Assembly (NCBI GenBank): GCA_964569015.1
Contig: CAZMSN010000012.1
Coordinates: forward strand, 1-41,861
DNA length: 41,861 nucleotides
DNA from: CAYQEC01 sp964569015
GTDB taxonomy: Bacteria > Actinomycetota > Acidimicrobiia > Spongiisociales > UBA5794
Direction: 5' to 3'
Shown: positions 24,901-31,858 of the stretch, one piece after another
Layout: each line of letters opens with the position of its first letter
Numbering within the stretch: position 1 is the stretch's first letter
Made by a program: the position numbers and the translations under genes
Notes under the pieces: model-generated
The model's input: only the letters and a program-made list of their open reading frames with translations
Database searches by the model: none
Told to the model about the DNA's origin: nothing

Positions 24901-25004
24901 CGACGGGCGACGACTTCGATCCCCGCCCGTCGCCATCGTGCCGTCGCTGCGATTTCCTGCCGATCTGTGAGCCGGGCCGGGACTTCGTCGCCTCTGAGCC
25001 TTGA
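21924..25004 (+). CDS. adnB: AdnB-like UvrD-type helicase with C-terminal Fe-S RecB nuclease
   Basis: This is the 1026-residue partner of the preceding gene. A glutamine-rich Q motif (AEQQQVI, residues 9-15) and Walker A AGAGTGKT (26-33) open a complete SF1A motor. It continues with TFTNKAAEEL, DEYQDTDPAQ, VGDVDQMIYEWRG, LTVHRAKGLEWDTVFLP and VAVTRAKRRLYL. The nuclease shows Asp905, Asp919 and Lys921 (VDFKSG), with cysteines Cys806 and Cys1006-x2-Cys1009-x5-Cys1015. In mycobacteria AdnAB resects double-strand breaks and both subunits carry nuclease domains. The ATG at 21924 overlaps the adnA stop, fitting one-to-one production. It converges on dtd ten bases away. Confidence 0.9.
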   Translation: MSTPFVPSAEQQQVIDHPSEPLRVVAGAGTGKTTTIVHRLRAVVAAGLEPEQAIGITFTNKAAEELADGLRRELPVHAAQGREVEVTTYHGFAYSILQEFGAAVGVERDSPIIGPGHVRQLLLECVAAEEFDSLDLTSPPSRVNEAATLAGQLARNLRTADDVKPDPAGAGDEVQARRAELLRVVSAFDRTKRRLGVIDYGDLILFAHRLVSTHPPLAEHIRDRYRLVLLDEYQDTDPAQRELLRCLFGDGFSVTAVGDVDQMIYEWRGASLANFTAFPIHFPTADGDPATTLPLTRNRRSGPRVLELAHRIRAEIHGREPENRLRCLQDAPDDVIRAGYFRTAVAEATWIAEEIRRLHDEEGVAWRDMAALFRKNRQITLVRDALDAEGVPFEVASLGGLLSVPDVANLHAWLRIIGRPDESPALLRILLGERYRLGFADVAPLAGWRRRQERDDADDDGPGWPLVEAIDRLDDVPDLDPEARARLTEFRDLYREFLRVAQGVSLVQLCRRILDGTETWAEVEAREPAAALTARLNLYRFLDLAEEWSPLRGRPSLEAFLGYLDILADERATDELDTARVGGENAVSLLTVHRAKGLEWDTVFLPAVSFGTFPAQSRKHDDPSRFPCSLPYDLRLDAAATPALLGTDLERTEELRERDRVQEWRAAYVAVTRAKRRLYLTGAHWYTTGTRPRPPSPLFEIASNMPEVEVFRMETDPGEPPERLAIPTLTGAPDPVFADGWAAELRAAMADPGILRAQAADQAPAYDDAMKQLRFTLDGLPRPPESSDEPAEPDVSVTALVALASCPKRFYWSEIEPMPRRRAPWLRRGIQVHRRIELHNRGRMALDEITDDLYDLAADEGEAVASVGNAFDTFRRSRFATTRPRFVETPIDLRFPSGRVRGRIDAIYEPEPGNWEIVDFKSGGPSEDPAAIVQLQAYAVAAADGAVSTDHPTQLRVAFVYLGGADMVEVGNDVDEAWLEQAHLRLDGLIQATTGDDFDPRPSPSCRRCDFLPICEPGRDFVASEP

Positions 25005-25014
25005 CGCTCGCGAG

Positions 25015-25470
25015 TCAGTGAACTCGGCCGCCGGCCACGTCCAGCACCAGCGTCACCGGGCCGTCGTTGACCAGTTCGACGTCCATCATGGCTCCGAAGC
25101 GCCCGGAGGCGACGGCGACATCGCCCTCGCCGAGCATGTCGCACAGCGTGTCCACCAGGGGTGCTGCGATCTCAGGCGGGGCGGCATCAGCGAACGATGG
25201 CCTGCGGCCCTTGCGGGCGTCCGCCAGCAGCGTGAACTGGCTGACGACGAGCACTCCACCACCACTGTCGACGACCGAACGGTTCAATCGGCCTTCATCG
25301 TCACTGAAGATGCGGAGGCCGAGCAGCTTGTCGACGAGGGCGCGGGCTTCGCGTTCCGTGTCGTCGTGGCTGATGCCGACCAGCACCAGCAGGCCGGGCC
25401 CGACCTCACCGACCGTTTCGCCGTCCACCGTGACGGACGCCCGCCTCACTCGCTGCACAACCGCTCGCAT
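25015..25470 (-). CDS. dtd: D-aminoacyl-tRNA deacylase
   Basis: Dtd (151 residues) hydrolyses D-amino acids wrongly attached to tRNA. The N-terminus MRAVVQRVRRASVTVDGETVG is characteristic. The catalytic SQFTLLAD motif is intact, and the C-terminal cross-subunit Gly-Pro motif appears as NDGPVTLVLD. The length is typical. The ATG at 25470 has GGAAGGA about five bases upstream and a TAGATT box at 25494-25499. It is separated from the AAA+ ATPase gene by 43 bases holding that promoter, so it may be transcribed both alone and with the upstream gene. Confidence 0.95.
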   Translation of the reverse strand: MRAVVQRVRRASVTVDGETVGEVGPGLLVLVGISHDDTEREARALVDKLLGLRIFSDDEGRLNRSVVDSGGGVLVVSQFTLLADARKGRRPSFADAAPPEIAAPLVDTLCDMLGEGDVAVASGRFGAMMDVELVNDGPVTLVLDVAGGRVH

Positions 25471-25493
25471 CGCATCCTTCCGACAACGCGGTG

Positions 25494-25499
25494 AATCTA
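25494..25499 (-). promoter_or_regulatory. Candidate -10 box of dtd
   Basis: TAGATT on the minus strand gives a predicted leader of about 17 bases containing GGAAGGA before ATG 25470. Confidence 0.4.
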
Positions 25500-25513
25500 G
25501 GCCACTCTGGCGC

Positions 25514-26683
25514 TCAAGACTCCCGGCGCTCGAGGAACTCGTGGAACCGGGGAGCGGTGTAGTAGTACTCGCCCTGTCGGAGCCGGTACAAGACACCTGC
25601 CGCCACCATACGGCGGAACAGCATGTCGATGTTCCCAGCCGAGCGTTGTGAATGCTCCGCCAGATCCTCCACACGCAGAGGAGGGTAAGGGCATTCGGCC
25701 GAGGCAATGAGCACGCCACGCTCGGCCGAAGTGAGGATGCGCACTCTCGGCTCGTAGAACTCGACATCGAGGCGTTCCTGGACTCTGGGCTCCGCCTTCT
25801 CGAACAGCTCGATCTTCATCCGTTGGATGTCCCCGTAGAGGCGCGGCACCTCCCACAGCTCGGTCCCCCACACCTGGATGAAATTCGGATATCCCTCGGT
25901 TTGGGCCACCACCTTGTCAACCAAGTCTGCGTCCATCATGATTCCCGTGCCATCGAGCGGCCGCTCCAGCGCCTCGCGCGATGCCGAGCCATCGAGTGGC
26001 CCGAGCACCTCGCCTCGGAACATGTTCTCGTCGTAGCCCCGTGCCTGGCGGAGCTGGGCGAGCAAGTGCGGCAGCCCCGAGACCACCAGGGCAATGGGAA
26101 CCATCTGCCGTTGCAGCGTCAGCACCGCCGACATGAGCACCGAGAGGGCGGCGGGCCGTTCCAGCACGTGGGCCTCGTCCATCAGTATCGCCAAGCCGGC
26201 ACGGCCGTGTTCGGTCACCCCGACTGTGGCGTCGTAGAGCACTCTCGCCAGCTCAACGTCGTGATCCGAGCCGCCCGGCTCGAGATCGGCCTTGACGTCC
26301 TCGAAATCGGCCTCAACCTTCGCCATCGGCGCGCCGAGCGCAGCCGCAGCGCTGCCGGTCCTCTCCGGCCGAGACATACGATCGCCAACTCGCTGACACG
26401 CAATCGATATCACCGAAACGATGCCGTCGGGCGTGTCGTACCGGTGCTCCAGATCCACCCGGCCGACGGCCCACCCCTCATCCGCTGCAACACGTTCGAA
26501 CTCGCCGAGAAGCACCGACTTGCCGACCCCGCGCAGGCCGGTGACGCGCACATTGGCCGGGGAACTCGGAGCTTCGCGCAAGGCTGCCTGAAGACGACGG
26601 ACCTCTCCGTCGCGCCCCGCAAGGTGCAGCGGGGCCACTCCAACCCCCGGCCGGTAAGGGTTCCTCCCCGGCATGGGACTCAT
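25514..26683 (-). CDS. AAA+ ATPase with C-terminal winged-helix region (Orc1/Cdc6-like layout)
   Basis: This 389-residue P-loop protein starts with the AAA_16-type entry HLAGRDGEVRRLQAAL, as in Orc1/Cdc6. Walker A GLRGVGKS is at residues 49-56. Walker B ILMDEAH places Asp169 and Glu170. LVVSGLPHLLAQL carries a sensor-1-like polar position. The last 80 residues (LTSAERGVLIASAE...RSAGNIDMLFRRMVAAGVLYRL) look like a winged helix. The true function is not recognised: options are a DNA-binding switch ATPase or a plasmid-type loader. Start ATG 26683 has GAGGAG five bases upstream. It stands 81 bases after the COG2426 gene, with its own predicted promoter. Confidence 0.75.
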   Translation of the reverse strand: MSPMPGRNPYRPGVGVAPLHLAGRDGEVRRLQAALREAPSSPANVRVTGLRGVGKSVLLGEFERVAADEGWAVGRVDLEHRYDTPDGIVSVISIACQRVGDRMSRPERTGSAAAALGAPMAKVEADFEDVKADLEPGGSDHDVELARVLYDATVGVTEHGRAGLAILMDEAHVLERPAALSVLMSAVLTLQRQMVPIALVVSGLPHLLAQLRQARGYDENMFRGEVLGPLDGSASREALERPLDGTGIMMDADLVDKVVAQTEGYPNFIQVWGTELWEVPRLYGDIQRMKIELFEKAEPRVQERLDVEFYEPRVRILTSAERGVLIASAECPYPPLRVEDLAEHSQRSAGNIDMLFRRMVAAGVLYRLRQGEYYYTAPRFHEFLERRES

Positions 26684-26717
26684 TACTGCTCCTCACAATG
26701 GAGACAACAGTGATTAC

Positions 26718-26723
26718 ACGGTA
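26718..26723 (-). promoter_or_regulatory. Candidate -10 box of the AAA+ ATPase gene
   Basis: TACCGT on the minus strand, about 34 bases before ATG 26683, gives a leader of some 27 bases with GAGGAG. Confidence 0.35.
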
Positions 26724-26764
26724 TCAGTATCGGCAGTTCGGGCGCCGACCCAAGGAGGTCAATT

Positions 26765-27262
26765 TCAAATTACCCACCCAAAAACCTCAATGAAAGCGGT
26801 CACAATCGCTCCTGCAATGAGAATCCCCAGGAAGATCAACGGAATTGCCCTACGCTTTGGCACTCGAAACACGACCGCGGCCAGCGAGCCGCTCCACGCC
26901 CCGGTCACAGGCAGAGGTATCGCGACGAACGTCACGAGGGCGATGTCCCGCAGTCTCTCGAAGCGGGCCGAGTGGCGCCGCTCGGAGTAGTTGTGGAGCC
27001 GCTCGAGGAACCGATGCAGGGCCCCCCAGTGTCGCTCTGCCCAACTGGTGAAGGGCGGCAGCAACCACAGAATGATCGGCACCGGGATGGCATTGCCGAC
27101 GACCGACCAGGCGAACGCCGGCCACGGTGCCATCCCGAGGATCTCCCTGGCAAAGGGAAGCGCTCCGCGGAGCTCGATAATCGGCACCATCGCCAACAGC
27201 ACGACCGCCATCGGCTCGGGCAAGGGCAACGACTGCACCCAGTCGCGAATGCTTTCGGTCAT
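26765..27262 (-). CDS. COG2426 'small multidrug export' family membrane protein
   Basis: This is a 165-residue membrane protein of the PF06695 / COG2426 type. Its core is VPIIELRGALPFAREILGMAPWPAFAWSVVGNAIPVPIILWLLPP, with a charged loop (HRFLERLHNYSERRHSARFERLRD) and then FVAIPLPVTGAWSGSLAAVVFRVPKRRA and a last helix. The family name comes from weak annotation, and a transport activity has not been shown for most members. The ATG at 27262 has no ribosome site but overlaps the stop of the FlgM-like gene (ATGA), so its translation depends on that gene. The length is normal. The pairing with a FlgM-like protein is unusual. Confidence 0.85.
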   Translation of the reverse strand: MTESIRDWVQSLPLPEPMAVVLLAMVPIIELRGALPFAREILGMAPWPAFAWSVVGNAIPVPIILWLLPPFTSWAERHWGALHRFLERLHNYSERRHSARFERLRDIALVTFVAIPLPVTGAWSGSLAAVVFRVPKRRAIPLIFLGILIAGAIVTAFIEVFGWVI

Positions 27263-27522
27263 TGGACGCGCAAATGGCGCGATCGAGGCGCGAGCGGGAT
27301 CGCGGGAACCCGCTTGCGGCGAGAAGCCAGGATGGCGTCGGCAACCGCGGCGGCAGGTACCCGGTACTCGCCGCGGGCTATCGCGGTCTTCAATGATTCC
27401 AGACGCTTCATCCTGTCGGCCTCCTGCCGATCGCTGTCCTGCTCAGAGGTATCGGCATTCGGCCGACATTTCCTTGAGTTGACGTTCACATCGCCTCTCC
27501 GCCCCGAGTCGCCTGCCGCCAC
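27259..27522 (-). CDS. FlgM-like (anti-sigma-28 type) small protein
   Basis: This is an 87-residue protein. Its C-terminal half (MKRLESLKTAIARGEYRVP, followed by AAAVADAIL) matches the sigma-binding helices of FlgM, the flagellar anti-sigma-28 factor. The positions LKTAI, GE and AD fit the enterobacterial protein recalled from memory. The N-terminal half is charged and probably disordered (NSRKCRPNADTSEQDSDRQEAD), also as in FlgM. I chose GTG 27522 because GAGGAG stands about six bases upstream. A GTG at 27489 is the alternative and would give 76 residues. No flagellar or sigma gene is visible in the window. It is translationally coupled to a COG2426 membrane protein. The family assignment is fairly sure, the role is not. 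Confidence 0.68.
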   Translation of the reverse strand: MAAGDSGRRGDVNVNSRKCRPNADTSEQDSDRQEADRMKRLESLKTAIARGEYRVPAAAVADAILASRRKRVPAIPLAPRSRHLRVQ

Positions 27523-27547
27523 CGCGGCTCCTCGTCCTCGCTCCGCT

Positions 27548-27573
27548 CGGTGAGCCTAGTTGTCGGCTCGCCG
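27548..27573 (-). terminator. Hairpin after the CPA2 antiporter gene
   Basis: CGGTGAGCC (27548-27556) and GGCTCGCCG (27565-27573) form a 9-bp stem with one G-T pair and an 8-base loop. It starts 20 bases beyond the antiporter stop. No T run follows. The predicted -10 box of the FlgM-like gene overlaps its loop. Confidence 0.45.
27553..27558 (-). promoter_or_regulatory. Candidate -10 box of the FlgM-like gene
   Basis: TAGGCT on the minus strand, 30 bases before GTG 27522, predicts a leader of about 24 bases holding GAGGAG. It overlaps the hairpin loop of the upstream terminator. Confidence 0.35.
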
Positions 27574-27592
27574 TGCGATGGGCCGGCGGGCG

Positions 27593-28831
27593 TCACCTGT
27601 CCCGAAACTCGCCGACCTGTTCCGGGCTGGGCTTGCGGGGCGGCAAGAGGAGCCGGAATACGATCGGTGACAGCAACGCGGTCACCCCCACCAACAGAAT
27701 GGCACCGGCCTCCAGGCCCTCGTCGATGACGTCGAGGTCCACCCCGAGCTCGGCGAGAGCGATGATGACGCTCAGCTGGCCCGCCAGCAGCACGCCCGAC
27801 GCCAGTGCCTGACGGAGAGAGAGGCCGCGCACGATGAGCAGCAGACTCGCGATCAGCTTGGCGGCCACCGCCACTGCGATCAACCCGAGAGCCCTCCTCA
27901 AGACCGAGCGGTCGCCCAGCTCCCCGAGCGGGAATCGGGCCCCGACCCCAATGAAGAACACCGGGACGAAGAATCCGTAGGCGAAGCCGGTCAGGCGCGC
28001 TTCGAGCTGGCCGGTGTCGCGGAACACGTAGGCGAAGAGGGCACCGGCGAGGAACGCCCCGAGGATGCCCTCGACGTTGAGCAAGAGAGAGATCCCGACG
28101 AAGACGAACATCATCGCCAGGCTCGCCCTGATCCCCATCTCATCTGGGTCGTGGGCGGCAAACAGGCCCTCGAAACGCTCCGGATACCACCAGGCGAGGC
28201 GTCGGATGGCCACCAGGAGCACGGCCATGATGACGAACAGCGCAGGAACCCCGAGGAGGCGCCACGAGACACCGGACTCGTGCCAGACGCCGAATACCAC
28301 GATGGCGGCAGCCGAGAGGAACTCGGCGAGCACGGCGGCCACGATCGTGAGCTGGCCGAGCCGGGACCCGGTTACGCCGGTCGATCTCAGTGCCGGGATC
28401 ACGATCCCCAGCGACGCCGCCGAGGTGAGCAACGTGAGGAAGACCCGCTGGCTCATCGAGTCGGTGCCGACGATGCCGAACCCGAGCCAGATCGCTGCGA
28501 TCACCACCGCGTAGAGGACGAGCCCCGTCGTGATCGGCCCTCTCCCCTGCCGCTCCAGGCGCTCGAAATCCACCTCGAATCCGGCCAGGAACATCAACAG
28601 GAGCAGGCCGAGACCGGCCAGCACCTCGATGAATGCAAAATCCCTGGTGCCGACCCGGAAGATGTTGAGCACCTCCGGCCCCAGCACGAGGCCGTACACG
28701 ATCTCGAGTACGACGGCCGGCATCCGCAGTCGGCGCGCGATGATCGGCAGCGTGAAGGCGCCGATACCGATGAGCAGGAAACCCGATGCGCTCGGCAATC
28801 CGGACGGCTCGACGGCGAGCACGAGAGTCAT
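27593..28831 (-). CDS. CPA2-family cation/proton antiporter (KefB/GerN-like)
   Basis: This 412-residue protein has about 12 hydrophobic segments of the Na+/H+ exchanger fold. Recognisable family segments are RLRMPAVVLEIVYGLVLGPEVL near the start, GLLLLMFLAGFEVDFERL, NVEGILGAFLAGALFAYVF, FFVPVFFIGVGARF, and LRQALASGVLLAGQLSVIIALAELG. It moves K+ or Na+ against H+ across the cytoplasmic membrane, and ion choice cannot be read from sequence. Its ATG overlaps the stop of the TrkA-USP gene (ATGA), so the two products are very likely subunits of one transport system with a separate nucleotide-sensing regulator. No cytosolic TrkA domain is fused to it. Confidence 0.92.
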   Translation of the reverse strand: MTLVLAVEPSGLPSASGFLLIGIGAFTLPIIARRLRMPAVVLEIVYGLVLGPEVLNIFRVGTRDFAFIEVLAGLGLLLLMFLAGFEVDFERLERQGRGPITTGLVLYAVVIAAIWLGFGIVGTDSMSQRVFLTLLTSAASLGIVIPALRSTGVTGSRLGQLTIVAAVLAEFLSAAAIVVFGVWHESGVSWRLLGVPALFVIMAVLLVAIRRLAWWYPERFEGLFAAHDPDEMGIRASLAMMFVFVGISLLLNVEGILGAFLAGALFAYVFRDTGQLEARLTGFAYGFFVPVFFIGVGARFPLGELGDRSVLRRALGLIAVAVAAKLIASLLLIVRGLSLRQALASGVLLAGQLSVIIALAELGVDLDVIDEGLEAGAILLVGVTALLSPIVFRLLLPPRKPSPEQVGEFRDR

Positions 28832-30276
28832 CGATCCGCCGGGACCAGCAGCACCGAGCAGGCCGCCCGCCGCACCAGGTGGGCGGCAACGCCGAGGCGC
28901 CAGGGTGTCACCGGCAGTTTGGGCATGCCGATGACGAGTAAGCCGGCGCTGGCCGCCATCTCGTCCATCACCCGGATTGGGTTGCCGCGGCGAAGATGGC
29001 GGCGTACGTCGACGCCCTGCACGGCCGCTTCCTCGCGCAACCAGGCTGCCGCTCGTCGCGCCTCCTCCACCGCGGCGGCGGATCCTCCGGCGAAAGCGGG
29101 CGCCACCACCGCCACCCCGTTGACCTCCCCACCGGCGGCCTGCGCGATGTCGATGGCGGCCCGTCCGGCGATCTCGCCAACGACGGTGCGGCGGGCCGGC
29201 ACGAGAATGCGGCTGTAGGGATGGGTGCCGCGGGAGACGAGCACGGGCACGCCGCCGGCGCCGTAGGTGTTGATGAGCTTGGCGACTCGCGTCCGGCCGC
29301 GAAGCCCACCGCTAGCGGGTGCCGGCACGACCACCACCCCGATGCTCTCCTCTTTGATGAGATCCAACAGCGCCTCGTCACGGGATCGAGTTCGGGCCCT
29401 CAGCTCCACGTCGACGCCGGGGATTCCCTCCACCCGTTCGACGAGGTCGACCATCTCGGCTGCCCGTTCCGCATCCTGCTCCATGTCGGGATCGGGGAAG
29501 ACCACGATCAGTGACTCGGCGGCCGAGCCGTGCACCAGGTTGGCGGCCTCGGCCACGGTCCCGGTCATGTCCTCAGCTCGATCGAGGGCCACGACAGCCC
29601 GGTGGCCGAAGTCGTAGGGGAACCGCGATTCGCCGGCCGTGAAGGTCTTGATGAGCGTCGCGTAGTCGGAGGCGGCGCCCACGACGGTGACCCGATCGCC
29701 CGCTTCGAGCAGGGTGTCACCGTGGGGGACGATGAGTCCGTCTCCTCGCATCACCGCCGCCACCACCCAGGTCTCTGCATAGAGATCGCGCAGGCGCTTG
29801 CCCCTCACCGCCGCGTCGGGCGAAATGACGAACTCGATCGCCTCAGCTCTTCCGTCCGCGAAGGTCGTCGACGCCACACGGCGGGGATCGATGGCTGCTT
29901 CGAGCCGGCGGGCGGTGAGCTGGTGGGGAGCGAACGCGGGAACCTGGATCGCCCGGTAGTCGGGCAGGCGGGACGGATCGGCCGCCACCGCCAGCACCCG
30001 CAGCAGACCTGCCTCGTGGGCGATGCGGGCCGCCTCGAGGTTCACGTCGTCGTCGAAGGTCGCCGCCACCAGGGCATCGGCGTCGTCCAACCCGGCCCGG
30101 CGCAGCACCAGTGCGCTCGAGCCGTCGCCAACGACCGGCATGAAGTTGCGGATGCCGGAAGCCGCCTCGAGGTGCGACTCGTCGGTGTCCACCAGGACCA
30201 CGGCGTCCCACAGTTTCCCGAGCCGCTGCAGCAACTCGCGAGCGGTGCCACCTGCTCCCACGATGATGATCTTCAT
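28828..30276 (-). CDS. TrkA-type (RCK) regulatory protein fused to two universal-stress-like domains
   Basis: This is a 482-residue cytosolic protein. Residues 1-120 are a TrkA-N/RCK domain (KIIIVGAGGTARELLQRLG...VVLVDTDESHLEAA...VVGDGSS). Its dinucleotide loop reads GAGGTA where GxGxxG is usual. Residues about 130-215 are a TrkA-C domain (AVRGKRLRDL...GDTLLEAGDRVTVVG). Two domains like universal stress proteins follow: 225-345 (ending SIGVVVVPAP) and 360-482 (ending SAGLLVIGMPKLP...CSVLLVPADR). The nucleotide-binding G-loop of the second is degenerate. ATG 30276 has GAGGAGG five bases upstream. The coupled antiporter is the probable target. The fusion suggests ATP- or stress-tuned gating, which is inference. 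Confidence 0.88.
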   Translation of the reverse strand: MKIIIVGAGGTARELLQRLGKLWDAVVLVDTDESHLEAASGIRNFMPVVGDGSSALVLRRAGLDDADALVAATFDDDVNLEAARIAHEAGLLRVLAVAADPSRLPDYRAIQVPAFAPHQLTARRLEAAIDPRRVASTTFADGRAEAIEFVISPDAAVRGKRLRDLYAETWVVAAVMRGDGLIVPHGDTLLEAGDRVTVVGAASDYATLIKTFTAGESRFPYDFGHRAVVALDRAEDMTGTVAEAANLVHGSAAESLIVVFPDPDMEQDAERAAEMVDLVERVEGIPGVDVELRARTRSRDEALLDLIKEESIGVVVVPAPASGGLRGRTRVAKLINTYGAGGVPVLVSRGTHPYSRILVPARRTVVGEIAGRAAIDIAQAAGGEVNGVAVVAPAFAGGSAAAVEEARRAAAWLREEAAVQGVDVRRHLRRGNPIRVMDEMAASAGLLVIGMPKLPVTPWRLGVAAHLVRRAACSVLLVPADR

Positions 30277-30295
30277 CGCCGCCTCCTCACCGGGG

Positions 30296-31693
30296 TCATC
30301 GCAGACACTGGTTGAGCCCGCGCCGCAGGTAGGAGCCGTGGCCGGTGCCGCCGGTGAAGGCCTCACCATCGACGATGACCCGGCCCCGCAACATGACCTT
30401 CTCGAACCTCCCGGCCAGCTCCATCCCCTCGAAGCACGAGTAGTCGACGTTCATGTGGTGGGTGGTCGACGAGATGACGTACGAACCCTCCGGATCGGCG
30501 ACGACCAGGTCGGCGTCGGCTCCCACCTCGATCGTGCCCTTCTTGGGGTAGAGCCCGAACATCTTGGCCGGGGTGGTGGCACCGACATCGACCATGCGGT
30601 TCAGGTCGAGGCGCCGCTCCCCCACGGCGGCGTGGAAGAGGAGCTGGTAACGGTGCTCAACAACGGGAAGGCCGTTGGGGATCTTCGTGAAGTCGTCGAT
30701 GCCGAGTTCTTTCTGACCCGCGAAATCAAAGGGACAGTGGTCGGTTGCGACCACCTGGAGGTCGTCGTCGGCGAGCCCTCGCCACAGGGTCTCCTGATGC
30801 CCCTGGGAGCGGTCACGCAAGGGAGGGGAACAGACGAACTTGGCTCCCTCGAACCCTTGATCGAGCAGGGATTGGTCGAGGAAGAGGTACTGGGGACAGG
30901 TCTCGCCGAAGACGTTGAGGCCGATACGGCGGGCAGCGGCGACCTCGGCCACGACCTCGCCGGCGCTGATGTGCACGATGTACAGCGGAACCCCAGTCAG
31001 CTCGGCGAGGGCGATCACCCGGTGGGCCGCCTCCCCTTCCAGCGACGAGGGTCGGGTGAGGGCGTGGAAGATCGGGGCGGTGTCGCCCCTCGCCACCGCC
31101 TGGGAACGGAGCAGGTCGATGACGCTGCCGTTCTCGGCGTGCATGAGGACGGTGGAGCCGTTGGCGGCGGCCCACTGCATCACCCGGGTGATCTCCCCGT
31201 CGGTCGAGTAGTAGACGCCGGGATAGGCGGTAAAGAGCTTGTAGGAGGTGACACCCTCGGCGAGCACGAGGTCGAGATCGGCCAGCGTCTGCTCATTGAC
31301 GTCGCCGACGATCTGGTGGAACCCGAAGTCGATGGCACAGTGACCCTCGGCCTTCGCCATCGTCTGTTCGAAGCTCCCCATGAGAGGGTCGCCCTTCATC
31401 TGGATCGGGAAGTCGATGAGGGTGGTGTTCCCACCGAAGGCGGCTGCCACCGAGCCGGTCTCGAAGGTGTCCTTGGAGGTGGCCTCGCCGAAGGGGATCT
31501 CCATGTGGGTGTGGGCGTCGATGCCGCCGGGCAGCACGAGCTTGCCGGTGGCGTCGATCATGAGATCGGCCTCGACTGAAGGGGAATCTGGCGCGAGCAG
31601 GGCCGCGATCGTCTCGCCCTCGACGAGGACATCGAGGCGCCGGCTGCCGTCTGCGGAGACGACGGTGCCCCCGTGAACGAGCGTGCGTGCCAC
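30296..31693 (-). CDS. Dihydropyrimidinase / D-hydantoinase-type amidohydrolase
   Basis: This 465-residue cyclic amidohydrolase has the complete binuclear metal site. His61 and His63 are in DAHTHMEI, the carboxylated Lys152 is in SYKLFTAYPG, then come His185 (LMHAENG), His241 (IVHISAG) and Asp318 (VATDHCPFD). Dihydropyrimidinase signatures such as GETCPQYLFLD and NGLPVVEHRYQLLF are present. It opens the ring of dihydrouracil or 5-substituted hydantoins. The start is GTG 31693 with GGAGAGGAG upstream. No other pyrimidine-degradation gene is adjacent. The downstream TrkA-USP gene follows after 19 bases, so they may share a transcript. The exact substrate is undecided. Confidence 0.9.
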   Translation of the reverse strand: MARTLVHGGTVVSADGSRRLDVLVEGETIAALLAPDSPSVEADLMIDATGKLVLPGGIDAHTHMEIPFGEATSKDTFETGSVAAAFGGNTTLIDFPIQMKGDPLMGSFEQTMAKAEGHCAIDFGFHQIVGDVNEQTLADLDLVLAEGVTSYKLFTAYPGVYYSTDGEITRVMQWAAANGSTVLMHAENGSVIDLLRSQAVARGDTAPIFHALTRPSSLEGEAAHRVIALAELTGVPLYIVHISAGEVVAEVAAARRIGLNVFGETCPQYLFLDQSLLDQGFEGAKFVCSPPLRDRSQGHQETLWRGLADDDLQVVATDHCPFDFAGQKELGIDDFTKIPNGLPVVEHRYQLLFHAAVGERRLDLNRMVDVGATTPAKMFGLYPKKGTIEVGADADLVVADPEGSYVISSTTHHMNVDYSCFEGMELAGRFEKVMLRGRVIVDGEAFTGGTGHGSYLRRGLNQCLR

Positions 31694-31761
31694 CTCGGCT
31701 CCTCTCCTTCGACGTGCTCGGATCCCCGGAAACGACGTGCCGCTCGACCCTCTCGGCGCTG

Positions 31762-31767
31762 ACTCTA
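31762..31767 (-). promoter_or_regulatory. Candidate -10 box of the dihydropyrimidinase-type gene
   Basis: TAGAGT on the minus strand would give a leader of about 60 bases. This is weaker than the other cases because the leader is long and no -35 box is clear. Confidence 0.25.
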
Positions 31768-31815
31768 CCGGTAGGCGGGATCGGGCGCTTTGGTGGAGCA
31801 GGCGCCGGCGCGAAT

Positions 31816-31856
31816 CGGGCGGCAGGGACGCCCGGCCACACCACGATGTCCGCCCG
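31816..31856 (-). terminator. Possible hairpin after the serine-hydrolase gene
   Basis: CGGGCGG (31816-31822) can pair with CCGCCCG (31850-31856) just beyond the stop at 31859. The loop is long (27 bases) and there is no T run, so this is a weak call. Confidence 0.3.
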
Positions 31857-31858
31857 AG

